Positions 43,054 to 50,570 of a DNA stretch of 64,000 nucleotides are shown piece after piece. Source of the stretch: Streptomyces sp. B1I3. Lineage in GTDB: Bacteria > Actinomycetota > Actinomycetes > Streptomycetales > Streptomycetaceae. The stretch's first letter is position 1. Every line of letters begins with the position of its first letter. The notes under the pieces are model-generated. The model ran no database searches and was not told where the DNA came from. It saw only the letters and a program-made list of their open reading frames with translations. Where the stretch lies: contig NZ_JAUSYD010000001.1 in NCBI RefSeq assembly GCF_030816615.1, positions 4,672,501-4,736,500 on the forward strand, written 5' to 3'. The translations under genes and the position numbers were made by a program.

Positions 43054-43112
43054 CTGTCCTCCTCGCGGGGCGGACAGGGTACTGCATGAACTCGAAAGTG
43101 AACGGTCGCCGT

Positions 43113-43139
43113 GGGAATTCTGTCCGGATTCCAGTCGTT
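43113..43139 (+). promoter_or_regulatory. Sigma-R-type promoter upstream of hrdD
   Basis: GGGAAT at 43113-43118 and GTT at 43137-43139 are separated by exactly 18 bp, a perfect match to the GGAAT-N18-GTT consensus of the thiol-stress sigma factor SigR. It sits 61 bp upstream of the hrdD ATG. SigR control of hrdD is known in S. coelicolor. Confidence 0.8.
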
Positions 43140-43200
43140 GTTTCCATCGGATGCAGGGCACCCGAAAGGGTGTCGCGACCTACTCAGCAAGGGAGCACGC

Positions 43201-44202
43201 ATGGCAACCCGTGCCGTCGCCCGTCGTTCGTCCACCGCCGCCGGTGGGACCGACCGGGCAAGCAGTGTTCGCGCCGTGGGCGGGGAGATCGCCGATCGCG
43301 ACCTGGTCGGCATGTACCTGGACGAGATCGCTCGCACACCGCTGCTCGACGCCGCCAAGGAGGTCGAGCTCTCCCAGACGATCGAGGCGGGCGTCTACGC
43401 CCAGCAGATCCTCGACGGCGAGGTGGAGAGTGAGGCGGGCGGAGCGACGCGTGAGGAGCTGGAGGCGCTCGTCGCCGAGAGCGAGCGCGCGAAGGACGTA
43501 TTCATCCGCTCCAACCTCCGGCTCGTCGTCGCCGTGGCGCGGCGCTACCCCAGGGCCGGCCTGCCCCTGCTCGACCTCATCCAGGAGGGCAACGCGGGTC
43601 TGGTGCGCGCCGTCGAGAAGTTCGACTACGCCAAGGGCTTCAAGTTCTCCACGTATGCGACATGGTGGATCAGGCAGGCCATCACCCGCTCCATCGCCGA
43701 TCAGTCCCGCACCATCCGGCTCCCCGTCCACCTGGTGGAAGAGCTGGGCCGGATCCGGCGCGTGCAGCGCGAGTTCAACCGCGAACACGGGCGGGACCCG
43801 GAGCACGCGGAGATCGCGGCCGAGCTGGACTCCAACGCCGAGCGCGTGGGCAACGTCCTGGACTGGGCCCGTGACCCCGTCAGCCTGAACATGTCCGTGG
43901 ACGACGACGGCGACACGCAGTTCGGTGATCTGCTGGAGGACACCTCCGCCGTCTCGCCCGAGCAGTCCGTGATGACGCTGCTGCGCAGCGAGGAGCTCGA
44001 GGACCTGATCGGCAAGCTCGACAACCGGACCGCCTCCATCATCCGCATGCGCTACGGCATCGAGGACGGGCGCGAGCGGACCCTGACCGAGGTGGGCAAG
44101 CAGCACGGTCTGACGAGGGAGCGGATCCGCCAGATCGAGAAGCACGCACTGCTCGAATTGAAGCGAATGGCTCACGACACGGGCTTTGACGCTGCGGCGT
44201 GA
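43201..44202 (+). CDS. hrdD: Group 2 RNA polymerase sigma factor HrdD
   Basis: 333 residues from the ATG at 43201, as long as S. coelicolor HrdD (332). All sigma-70 regions are present: 1.2 (DLVGMYLDEIARTPLL), 2 (FIRSNLRLVVAVARRYPRAG and GFKFSTYATWWIRQAITRSI), 3 (RLPVHLVEELGRI) and 4 (GLTRERIRQIEKHALLEL). The start MATRAVARRSS also fits HrdD from memory. It is non-essential and redundant with HrdB. The SigR-type promoter points to induction by disulfide stress. It is divergent from the acetyltransferase gene. Confidence 0.93.
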   Translation: MATRAVARRSSTAAGGTDRASSVRAVGGEIADRDLVGMYLDEIARTPLLDAAKEVELSQTIEAGVYAQQILDGEVESEAGGATREELEALVAESERAKDVFIRSNLRLVVAVARRYPRAGLPLLDLIQEGNAGLVRAVEKFDYAKGFKFSTYATWWIRQAITRSIADQSRTIRLPVHLVEELGRIRRVQREFNREHGRDPEHAEIAAELDSNAERVGNVLDWARDPVSLNMSVDDDGDTQFGDLLEDTSAVSPEQSVMTLLRSEELEDLIGKLDNRTASIIRMRYGIEDGRERTLTEVGKQHGLTRERIRQIEKHALLELKRMAHDTGFDAAA

Positions 44203-44278
44203 GCCAATAACCCGTAATCTCCCCATCAAGCCGGTTCGCACCGGCCCGACGACCGGTCTCCTTCCGGTCCCCTGAGCT

Positions 44279-44315
44279 GAGTCCCGGCGCCCACCCCCCC
44301 CCGGCGCCGGGGCTC
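44279..44315. terminator. Terminator after hrdD
   Basis: GAGTCCCGGCGCC pairs with GGCGCCGGGGCTC (one G-T), with an 11-base C-rich loop. It lies between hrdD and the convergent WYL regulator. Confidence 0.78.
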
Positions 44316-44343
44316 ATCCCTTTCTGCTCTGCCGCCTCGCCGC

Positions 44344-45372
44344 CTACGAGGTGGGCGGCACCGCACCTGACCCGGACACGGCTCCCGGCCCGGAGGATCC
44401 CGGCCCGGACGAGGCGGCGCGGCTCAGGCGGGCGCCCAGACCGCTCAGGTACTCCACCAGCTGTGCGGGCCCATGCGCCTCGAACTCGCAGTCCACGAGC
44501 GCCAGCCGGAGCGCCACCCATTCCAGGGAGTCCGAGGAGGCCGTGCGCAGCCGGCAGCTCTGTTCACCCGTCGGCTCCACCGCACCGAGCGTCGAGGGCA
44601 GCCGTGCGGTCACGAAGCCCGCCGGGGCCCGGAAGGTCACGTCGATGTGCAGCTCGGACTGTGTGCGCGACATCGACCGGGCGAAGAACCCCGCCGCGTC
44701 GCCGTCCCCGGTCGGCAGCTCGCGCGGCGTGAAACGGGACCCCGTGGCGAACGGCTCGCTCACCCGGTCCACCCGGAAGGTGCGCCAGTCCTCGCGGTCC
44801 ATGTCGTACGCCACGAGATACCAGCGGCTCCCCGTACTCACCAGCCGGTACGGCTCGGTCTGCCGCCTGGAGTCGGTGCCGTCCCCCGAGCGGTAGGCGA
44901 AGCGCAGCCGTTCCCGCCCGGTGACCGCCGAGGCGATCGCCGTGAGGGTACGGGGATCGATGGTCGCACCGTCACCGCGGGTGAGTGGCACGGTGGCGTT
45001 CTGGAGGGAGGAGACCCGGTGCCGCAGGCGTGCGGGGAGCACCTGCTCCAGTTTGGCCAGCGCCCGTACGGACGCCTCGTCCACACCCTCGATGGCGTGA
45101 CCTGCCCCGGCCCGCAACCCCACCGCGATGGCCACCGCCTCCTCGTCGTCCAGGAGGAGCGGCGGCATGGCGCTGCCGGCGACCAGGCGGTAGCCGCCGA
45201 TCGAACCGCGCGTCGCCTCGACCGGATAGCCGAGATCACGGAGCCGGTCGATGTCACGGCGGATGGTGCGCGGGGTGACGTCGAGCCGCTCGGCCAGTTC
45301 GCTGCCCGGCCACTCACGTGGTGTCTGGAGGAGCGACAGCAGATTCAGCAGTCGTGCCGGGGTATCGGTCAT
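44344..45372 (-). CDS. HTH/WYL-domain regulator (YafY type)
   Basis: 342 residues from the ATG at 45372. An N-terminal DeoR-like helix-turn-helix (GSELAERLDVTPRTIRRDID, RLRDLGYPVEATRGSIGGYR) is followed by the WYL domain with RLVSTGSRWYLVAYDMDRED and the WCX-type C-terminal extension. The last 25 residues are a Gly/Ser/Pro tail. WYL proteins sense ligands such as nucleic acids or nucleotides. It is divergent from an EmrB-type exporter with a perfect inverted repeat between them, so it probably regulates that gene. Confidence 0.9.
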   Translation of the reverse strand: MTDTPARLLNLLSLLQTPREWPGSELAERLDVTPRTIRRDIDRLRDLGYPVEATRGSIGGYRLVAGSAMPPLLLDDEEAVAIAVGLRAGAGHAIEGVDEASVRALAKLEQVLPARLRHRVSSLQNATVPLTRGDGATIDPRTLTAIASAVTGRERLRFAYRSGDGTDSRRQTEPYRLVSTGSRWYLVAYDMDREDWRTFRVDRVSEPFATGSRFTPRELPTGDGDAAGFFARSMSRTQSELHIDVTFRAPAGFVTARLPSTLGAVEPTGEQSCRLRTASSDSLEWVALRLALVDCEFEAHGPAQLVEYLSGLGARLSRAASSGPGSSGPGAVSGSGAVPPTS

Positions 45373-45394
45373 GGATCCAGGATGCCGGTCCATT

Positions 45395-45411
45395 AGGTCA
45401 TAACCTGACCT
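45395..45411. promoter_or_regulatory. Inverted repeat operator between WYL regulator and MFS gene
   Basis: AGGTCA-TAACC-TGACCT, a perfect 6-bp inverted repeat with 5-bp spacer. It is placed 22 bp before both the regulator start (45372) and the exporter start (45434). Confidence 0.65.
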
Positions 45412-45433
45412 GTTGGGCCTCTAGCTTCCCCCC

Positions 45434-47005
45434 ATGACTTCTTCCGAATCCCTGCCGGCCACGGCAGCCGCCCGCACGGCGTCACCTGGGCCGGCCACTT
45501 CGCAGGACCCGGCGGACCGGCGCCGCTGGTTCGCGCTCGCGATCGTGATGACCGCGGCCTTCATGGACCTGGTCGATGTCACGATCGTCAACATCGCCAT
45601 CCCCAGCATCACGCGCGACACCGGCGCCTCCTTCACGTCGATCCAGTGGATCACCGCCGGGTACGCGCTGGCCTTCGCGGCCGGTCTGATCACCGGCGGT
45701 CGACTCGGTGACATCTACGGCCGCAAGCGGCTCTTCCTCATCGGCATCGGGGGGTTCACGATCGCCTCGGCCCTCTGCGGCTTCGCCGTGAATCCGGAGA
45801 TGCTGGTCGCCTCGCGCATCCTGCAGGGCGGCATGGCGGCGCTGATGGTGCCGCAGGTGCTGTCGATCGTGCACGCCACCTTCCCGGCGCACGAGCGCGG
45901 CAAGGTCTTCGGGCTCTTCGGCGCGATCGTGGGGCTCGGCGCGGTGTCCGGTCCGCTGCTGGGCGCCCTGCTCACCGAGTGGAACCTCTTCGGTCTCGAG
46001 TGGCGGCCGATTTTCCTGATCAACCTGCCGGTCGGCATCGCCGGACTGCTCCTGGGGCGGAAGTTCATCAGCGAGTCCAAGGCCCCGAAGGCACTCCGGC
46101 TGGACCTGACCGGCGTGGCCCTCGTGACCCTCGGTCTCCTCATGCTGCTCTACCCGCTGACCAGGGGACGCGAGCTGGGCTGGCCGCTGTGGGGACACGT
46201 GTCGATGGCCGCCAGCCTCCTGGTGTTCGCGGCACTGGTCGTGTTCGAGCGCCGGAAGGCGAACCGGGACGGCTCGCCGCTCATAGAGCTGTCGCTGTTC
46301 CGGGTGAAGAGCTTCGCGGCAGGCACCGCCGTGCAGTTGACCTTCGGCGTCGCCCTCGGCATCTTCTTCCTCGTTTGGACGCTCTACCTGCAGATGGGGC
46401 TCGGCTGGAGCGCCCTGCGAGCCGGTTCGACGGGAATCCCGTTCTCGATCGCCGTCTCGGTCGCCGCCGGGATCTCCGTACAGAAACTGGTGCCCCGCTT
46501 CGGCCGCAAGGTACTGCAGGCGGGTGCGCTGCTGATGATCACTGGGCTGCTCCTCTACATCTGGGAGGCCGGACGGTACGGGCTGGACATCACCCCCTGG
46601 CAGATGGCTTTCCCGCTGGTGGTCATGGGCGTGGGCATGGGGCTGATCGTGGCTCCGCTGACGGACGCGGTGCTGTCGGGTGTGCCGAAGGAGCACTCCG
46701 GATCGGCGTCCGGGCTGATCAACACCGTGCAGCAGATGGGCACGGCGCTCGGGCTCGGCCTCGTGTCGGTCGTCTTCTTCGGTTCGATCAGCGACCGGTT
46801 GCCGCCGGAAGCGACAGGGCCGGCGTTCGTGAACGCCTTCCAGCAGTCGCTGTGGTGGGTGGCCGGGGTACTCGCGGTGATCTTCCTCGTGATGTTCGCC
46901 CTGCCGGCCAGGCCCCAGCTGCACCTGGAGGGCGGTGGGGACGACGAGGCCCCTGCCCAGGCAGAGGACGGGGGCATCTCGAAGGAGCCCGCGCTCGCGG
47001 GCTGA
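45434..47005 (+). CDS. MFS exporter (DHA2, 14-TM type)
   Basis: 523 residues. Motif D1 FMDLVDVTIVNIAIPSITRD and motif A GGRLGDIYGRKR mark it as a drug:H+ antiporter of the EmrB/QacA subfamily. Glycine-rich motif C (GAIVGLGAVSGPLLGALL) is present. The cytoplasmic tail is acidic. A second exporter of this type lies at 39476, with a different regulator. The divergent WYL regulator and the intervening inverted repeat suggest ligand-dependent control. A GC-rich hairpin (47006-47037) follows directly. Confidence 0.9.
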   Translation: MTSSESLPATAAARTASPGPATSQDPADRRRWFALAIVMTAAFMDLVDVTIVNIAIPSITRDTGASFTSIQWITAGYALAFAAGLITGGRLGDIYGRKRLFLIGIGGFTIASALCGFAVNPEMLVASRILQGGMAALMVPQVLSIVHATFPAHERGKVFGLFGAIVGLGAVSGPLLGALLTEWNLFGLEWRPIFLINLPVGIAGLLLGRKFISESKAPKALRLDLTGVALVTLGLLMLLYPLTRGRELGWPLWGHVSMAASLLVFAALVVFERRKANRDGSPLIELSLFRVKSFAAGTAVQLTFGVALGIFFLVWTLYLQMGLGWSALRAGSTGIPFSIAVSVAAGISVQKLVPRFGRKVLQAGALLMITGLLLYIWEAGRYGLDITPWQMAFPLVVMGVGMGLIVAPLTDAVLSGVPKEHSGSASGLINTVQQMGTALGLGLVSVVFFGSISDRLPPEATGPAFVNAFQQSLWWVAGVLAVIFLVMFALPARPQLHLEGGGDDEAPAQAEDGGISKEPALAG

Positions 47006-47089
47006 CCGGCCGGCGGGCACGGCCCGCTCCCGGCCGGGCGATTCACGTGTGGTGACCTGTGCGCGGGGCCTTCCGGGCGATCCGCGCAC
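47006..47089. terminator. Two hairpins between convergent genes
   Basis: CCGGCCGGCGGGC (47006-47018) pairs with the segment to 47037 with a 2-base bulge. GTGCGCGG (47059-47066) pairs with CCGCGCAC (47082-47089). They separate the exporter from the DUF6227 gene. Confidence 0.65.
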
Positions 47090-47103
47090 GATCCCCGGGG
47101 TTC

Positions 47104-47850
47104 TCAGCAGATCCGGGTGCGGTTCTCCATGGCCCGGCGGGCGGCCTGCTCGTCGCCGTACACCTCGCACATGTGGCGGCCGTCGGGCGTCGCCGTGTGC
47201 TCGACCTCCCACAGGCTCGTCTCGCTGCCGTCCAGGAGCAGGAAGGCGTGTTCGTAGAGCGTGAATCCCGCGTCCCGGCCGTCGACGCGGCACTGGCGTC
47301 CGAAGATCTGGGTGATGTGGTGGGCGAAGGCGGCACGCAGCAGCCCTGCGGTCTCCGCTCCCGGCCTGTCGCCGTTCTCCGCCCGGCGCAGGACGCGGCG
47401 CGCATGGTCCGCCGACTTGTCCTGGGCGTACATGCGGGGCAGCGGGGCCGGAGGGAAGGCCGTCAGCAGAGTGAGGACCTCCAGGTCCGCGTGTGAGGTG
47501 TCGTCGGCGAGGGTGCGGGTGTCCAGGAAGCCGCCGGCCAGCCGGGCTGCGGCGATCTGTGCGTCGGCCTCGATGTCGTACAGCTCGTGACGCCGGGGCG
47601 CCCCGGTCTCCCGGCCCCCGCCGTGCACCAGCTCCCACAGGGAGAGGGCGGTGCCGTCGGCAAGCAGATAGGTGTGCCGGTAGGTCTCACGGTGCAGTGC
47701 GGAACTGTGGTGGGACGAATGCAGCGCACTGCTGTGCGTCAGCGCCGTCCCGAGCCGTTCGATGGTGGTGTCTGACAGATCGAAGGAGTTGAGGGCGCAT
47801 CGCAGGAGTCGCTCGAGGTGCTGCTCGGTTGTCTCGTACGGATCGCTCAA
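47104..47850 (-). CDS. DUF6227-family protein
   Basis: 248 residues from a TTG at 47850, which is placed 8 bp behind GGAG and gives the start SDPYETTEQHLERLLRCALNSFDL (split) typical of this Streptomyces family from memory. A longer frame from an ATG at 47895 adds a 15-residue basic piece and lacks the ribosome site. Two repeat halves are apparent: HRETYRHTYLLADGTALSLW with ELYDIEADAQ, and GFTLYEHAFLLLDGSETSLW with CEVYGDEQAA. They suggest an internal duplication of a beta-hairpin/helix unit. Function unknown; soluble. Confidence 0.8.
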   Translation of the reverse strand: MSDPYETTEQHLERLLRCALNSFDLSDTTIERLGTALTHSSALHSSHHSSALHRETYRHTYLLADGTALSLWELVHGGGRETGAPRRHELYDIEADAQIAAARLAGGFLDTRTLADDTSHADLEVLTLLTAFPPAPLPRMYAQDKSADHARRVLRRAENGDRPGAETAGLLRAAFAHHITQIFGRQCRVDGRDAGFTLYEHAFLLLDGSETSLWEVEHTATPDGRHMCEVYGDEQAARRAMENRTRIC

Positions 47851-47972
47851 GGTGCTGTCTCCAGGCCGTCGCCGCGCGTTACTTGATGCGTGCATAACGT
47901 AGTCCCTGGGTCTGACATCGTGACCGGGGTTCGCGAAAAACGTACCGCCCGGGTGAAAAGTTCCGGGGCTCC

Positions 47973-49052
47973 TCAGGACGCGCCGCCGCGCTCGCTGTCC
48001 ACGGCGCCGTAGAGGTCGCTGTACGAGGGGAAGGTGCCGCCGGGGCCTTCGACACCCCGGGCTGCCCTGACGGCCTTCACGACAGCCCGGGCCAGCGCGT
48101 CCGCCCCGGCCGCCAGGATGCCGTTCAGCGCGGAGACGGGCTCCGGGGACAACGGCAGCCGGCCGGTGGCCAGGGTGAAGACCGTGTCCCCGTCGGTCAG
48201 CAGATGCACCGGCCGGACGGCGCGCGCCAGGCCGTCGTGCGCCGTGCCCGCGAGCTTCTGTGCCTGGGCGCGGGTGAGGGCGGCGTCCGTGGCGACCACG
48301 GCGATCGTGGTGTTGAAGGGGCCCGCGCCCCGTCTCTCCCGGATCTCCGCCAGTCGCCGGCGGGCCGCCTCGTGCGTCGCGCGGGCCGGGCGGGTGGGTG
48401 GCTCCGCGGCCCCGTACTCGCCGTACAGGATGCCGGTCCGCGGGTCCAGGACGGAGCCGGCGGCGTTCACCACGGCCAGCGCGGCGACCGTGGTCCCGGA
48501 GTCCAGCCGCACACTCGCCGTGCCGACTCCGCCCTTGAGTTCCCCGGCGACGGCGCCCGTGCCCGCGCCCACCGTGCCCTGGGGGACCGGCGAGCCCGGC
48601 TCGGAGGCGGCGGCGGCCTCGACCGCGGCCCGGCCGGTCGAGGCGTCGGGGCGGGCCCGCCAGTCACCGCCCCGGCCCAGGTCGAAGAGGCAGGCTGCCG
48701 GCACGACCGGCACCACCTGGCCGGGACCTGGCCCGACAGGCACCCCGCGGCCCTGCTCCTCCAGCCACGCCATCACGCCGGAAGCGGCGTCCAGTCCGTA
48801 CGCGCTGCCGCCGGTGAGGACGAGCGCGTCGACGCGCTGTACGAGGTTGCGCGGATCGAGGGCGTCCGTCTCCCTGGTGCCGGGGCCGCCACCCCGGACG
48901 TCGACGGCGGCGACCGCGCCACCTGCGGGTGCGAGGACGACGGTGGTCCCGCTCAGACCTCTCTCGCCGGGCACGCGGGCATGGCCGACACGGATCCCGG
49001 CCACATCCGTCAGGGCGTCCAGCGGCCCGGTGAAGGGCGCGTCCTCGGGCAT
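47973..49052 (-). CDS. P1-family peptidase (DmpA/L-aminopeptidase type)
   Basis: 359 residues from the ATG at 49052 (GAGGAG upstream). Landmarks: LTDVAGIRVGHARVPGERG at the N terminus, TGGSAYGLDAASGVMAWLEE, then VGAGTGAVAGELKGGVGTAS where P1 enzymes self-cleave to free the nucleophile, and a C-terminal NTTIAVVATDAALTRAQAQKLAG (split). The enzyme is an Ntn-like aminopeptidase fold acting on small peptides or amides. It is divergent from the redox operon across 357 bp. It stands alone. Confidence 0.87.
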   Translation of the reverse strand: MPEDAPFTGPLDALTDVAGIRVGHARVPGERGLSGTTVVLAPAGGAVAAVDVRGGGPGTRETDALDPRNLVQRVDALVLTGGSAYGLDAASGVMAWLEEQGRGVPVGPGPGQVVPVVPAACLFDLGRGGDWRARPDASTGRAAVEAAAASEPGSPVPQGTVGAGTGAVAGELKGGVGTASVRLDSGTTVAALAVVNAAGSVLDPRTGILYGEYGAAEPPTRPARATHEAARRRLAEIRERRGAGPFNTTIAVVATDAALTRAQAQKLAGTAHDGLARAVRPVHLLTDGDTVFTLATGRLPLSPEPVSALNGILAAGADALARAVVKAVRAARGVEGPGGTFPSYSDLYGAVDSERGGAS

Positions 49053-49197
49053 GGCGGGCTCCTCGGAGTGTGTGCGGCGGTCCGGCGGCCCAGGGGGGCG
49101 CGCACCGTGTCCCGCGAACGTACAGCGGACCGGGCCGGAACCGGGAGCACGCCTGCGGATCGAGCACCGCATCGGCGTGGGCCACGGAACCTGACAC

Positions 49198-49269
49198 GGC
49201 GCCGGGCACGGCATCGCTCCCCGGCCCGTGCCCGGCATCGCTCAAGGCGCCGGGCACGGCATCGCTCCC
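49198..49269. repeat. 24-bp direct repeats upstream of the redox operon
   Basis: An identical 24-bp unit, from GGCGCCGGGCACGG to CATCGCTCCC, occurs at 49198-49221 and 49246-49269, with a partial copy (GCCCGGCATCGCTC) between them. They lie about 140 bp before the operon start. The remainder of 49053-49409 shows no gene. Confidence 0.7.
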
Positions 49270-49409
49270 GGGCCGGGCGCAGCGGCCGTCACTGCTGCAC
49301 GCCTGGGTCACGTCCAGGCCCCCCGGGGCCCCGGACGCAGGCGCGACGCACTCACTCTCTCGGAGGTCAAAACCGGATCAAACACGCTATTCAGCCCTAC
49401 GGTGGCGGA

Positions 49410-50570
49410 GTGACCGAGCCACGAGAAGCGCCCGCCGCGGCCGAACAGCCCGACCCCGGTGCTCACACCGATCCTCCCGGGGGACCGGACGTCCGGCAGC
49501 CGAGGCGAGGCTCCGCCGCCGTCGCGAGAGCCGTGGAGGCCCTTCCACGGTCCGTCAACGGCAGGGCGACGCTGGCGGGTGCGGTCGTCTCCGCCCTGCT
49601 GGTCCTCGCGATCGTGCTCGGCAGCCGGATGCTGCGCAACTTCGACTCGGCCCTCCTCCCGTACGCCGTGGCCAGTGTCTTCCTCGCCTTCGGCGTCGCC
49701 TACCGCTACACGGTCTGGGTCTCGGCCCCCGGCGCCCGGCGGCTCTTCGTCAACGGCTGGCGCAGCTTCTTCTCGGCCGAGAACTTCCGCAGGGCCCCCA
49801 CCGCCCTGCCCAGGATGATCGCGACCTACCTGGGCTTCCAGAAGTTCCTCGGCGCCCGGTCGCACGCGCGCTGGGCGGCCCACCAGCTGATCTTCTGGGG
49901 CTGCGTCCTCGCCGCGCTCATCACCTTCCCGCTCACCTGGGGCTGGTTCACCTTCACTTCCGGCACGGGGGCCGGGCCGGGTTACGAGATGCGGATCTGG
50001 GGCTTCGAGATCATCGGGTTCGACTCGCTGAACTTCCTCGGCTGGCTGATGTTCCACGGCCTCGACTTCGCCGCCGTGCTGGTCATCCCCGGCGCCGCCT
50101 TCTTCCTCTGGCGACGGATGAAGGACCGCGGCGCCATGACTGGGCAGCGTTTCGCCTACGACATGGTTCCGCTGCTGGCGCTGATCATCATCTCCGTGAC
50201 CGGCCTGCTGCTCACCTTCTCGTCGATCTTCCTGCACGGCGGCGGCTACGAGTTCCTGGCGATCCTCCACATGGTGTCCGTGGTCTTCACCCTCATCTAC
50301 ATCCCGTTCGGGAAGTTCTTCCACATCGTGCAGCGCCCCGCAGCCGTCGGCATGCAGCTTTTCAAGTACACGTCGCGGCAGGGTGACGAGGTCTTCACCT
50401 GCCGACGCTGCGAGGAGCCCATCGACACGGGTGCGTACGTCGAGAACCTGCGCGGCACCATGCGCGACCTGGAACTCGGCTTCGACCGCTGGGCCGAATA
50501 CTGCCCGCGCTGCAAGCGGGTGCTGCGCGGCAACGCCTACCTCTCCCAGGTGAAGAAGGGCTACAAGTGA
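49410..50570 (+). CDS. Membrane cytochrome b-like subunit with C-terminal zinc ribbon
   Basis: 386 residues from the GTG at 49410. A 50-residue hydrophilic head is followed by about six membrane helices with histidines suited to heme or quinone sites (HARWAAHQLIFWG, LMFHGLDFAAVLV, FLHGGGYEFLAILHMVSVV, FGKFFHIVQRP). The soluble tail carries CRRCEEPI and YCPRCKRVL, a CxxC pair typical of a zinc ribbon. This looks like the quinone-linked membrane anchor of the molybdoenzyme encoded next, similar in layout to NarI-like subunits. GTGA overlap with the next gene. Often called an MFS protein in databases, which the sequence does not support. Confidence 0.78.
   Translation: MTEPREAPAAAEQPDPGAHTDPPGGPDVRQPRRGSAAVARAVEALPRSVNGRATLAGAVVSALLVLAIVLGSRMLRNFDSALLPYAVASVFLAFGVAYRYTVWVSAPGARRLFVNGWRSFFSAENFRRAPTALPRMIATYLGFQKFLGARSHARWAAHQLIFWGCVLAALITFPLTWGWFTFTSGTGAGPGYEMRIWGFEIIGFDSLNFLGWLMFHGLDFAAVLVIPGAAFFLWRRMKDRGAMTGQRFAYDMVPLLALIIISVTGLLLTFSSIFLHGGGYEFLAILHMVSVVFTLIYIPFGKFFHIVQRPAAVGMQLFKYTSRQGDEVFTCRRCEEPIDTGAYVENLRGTMRDLELGFDRWAEYCPRCKRVLRGNAYLSQVKKGYK

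Noticed and set aside
43201..44202. Assignment as the essential sigma factor HrdB
   Set aside because: At 333 residues it lacks the long N-terminal region 1.1/acidic stretch of HrdB (about 510 aa); start and neighbourhood fit HrdD.
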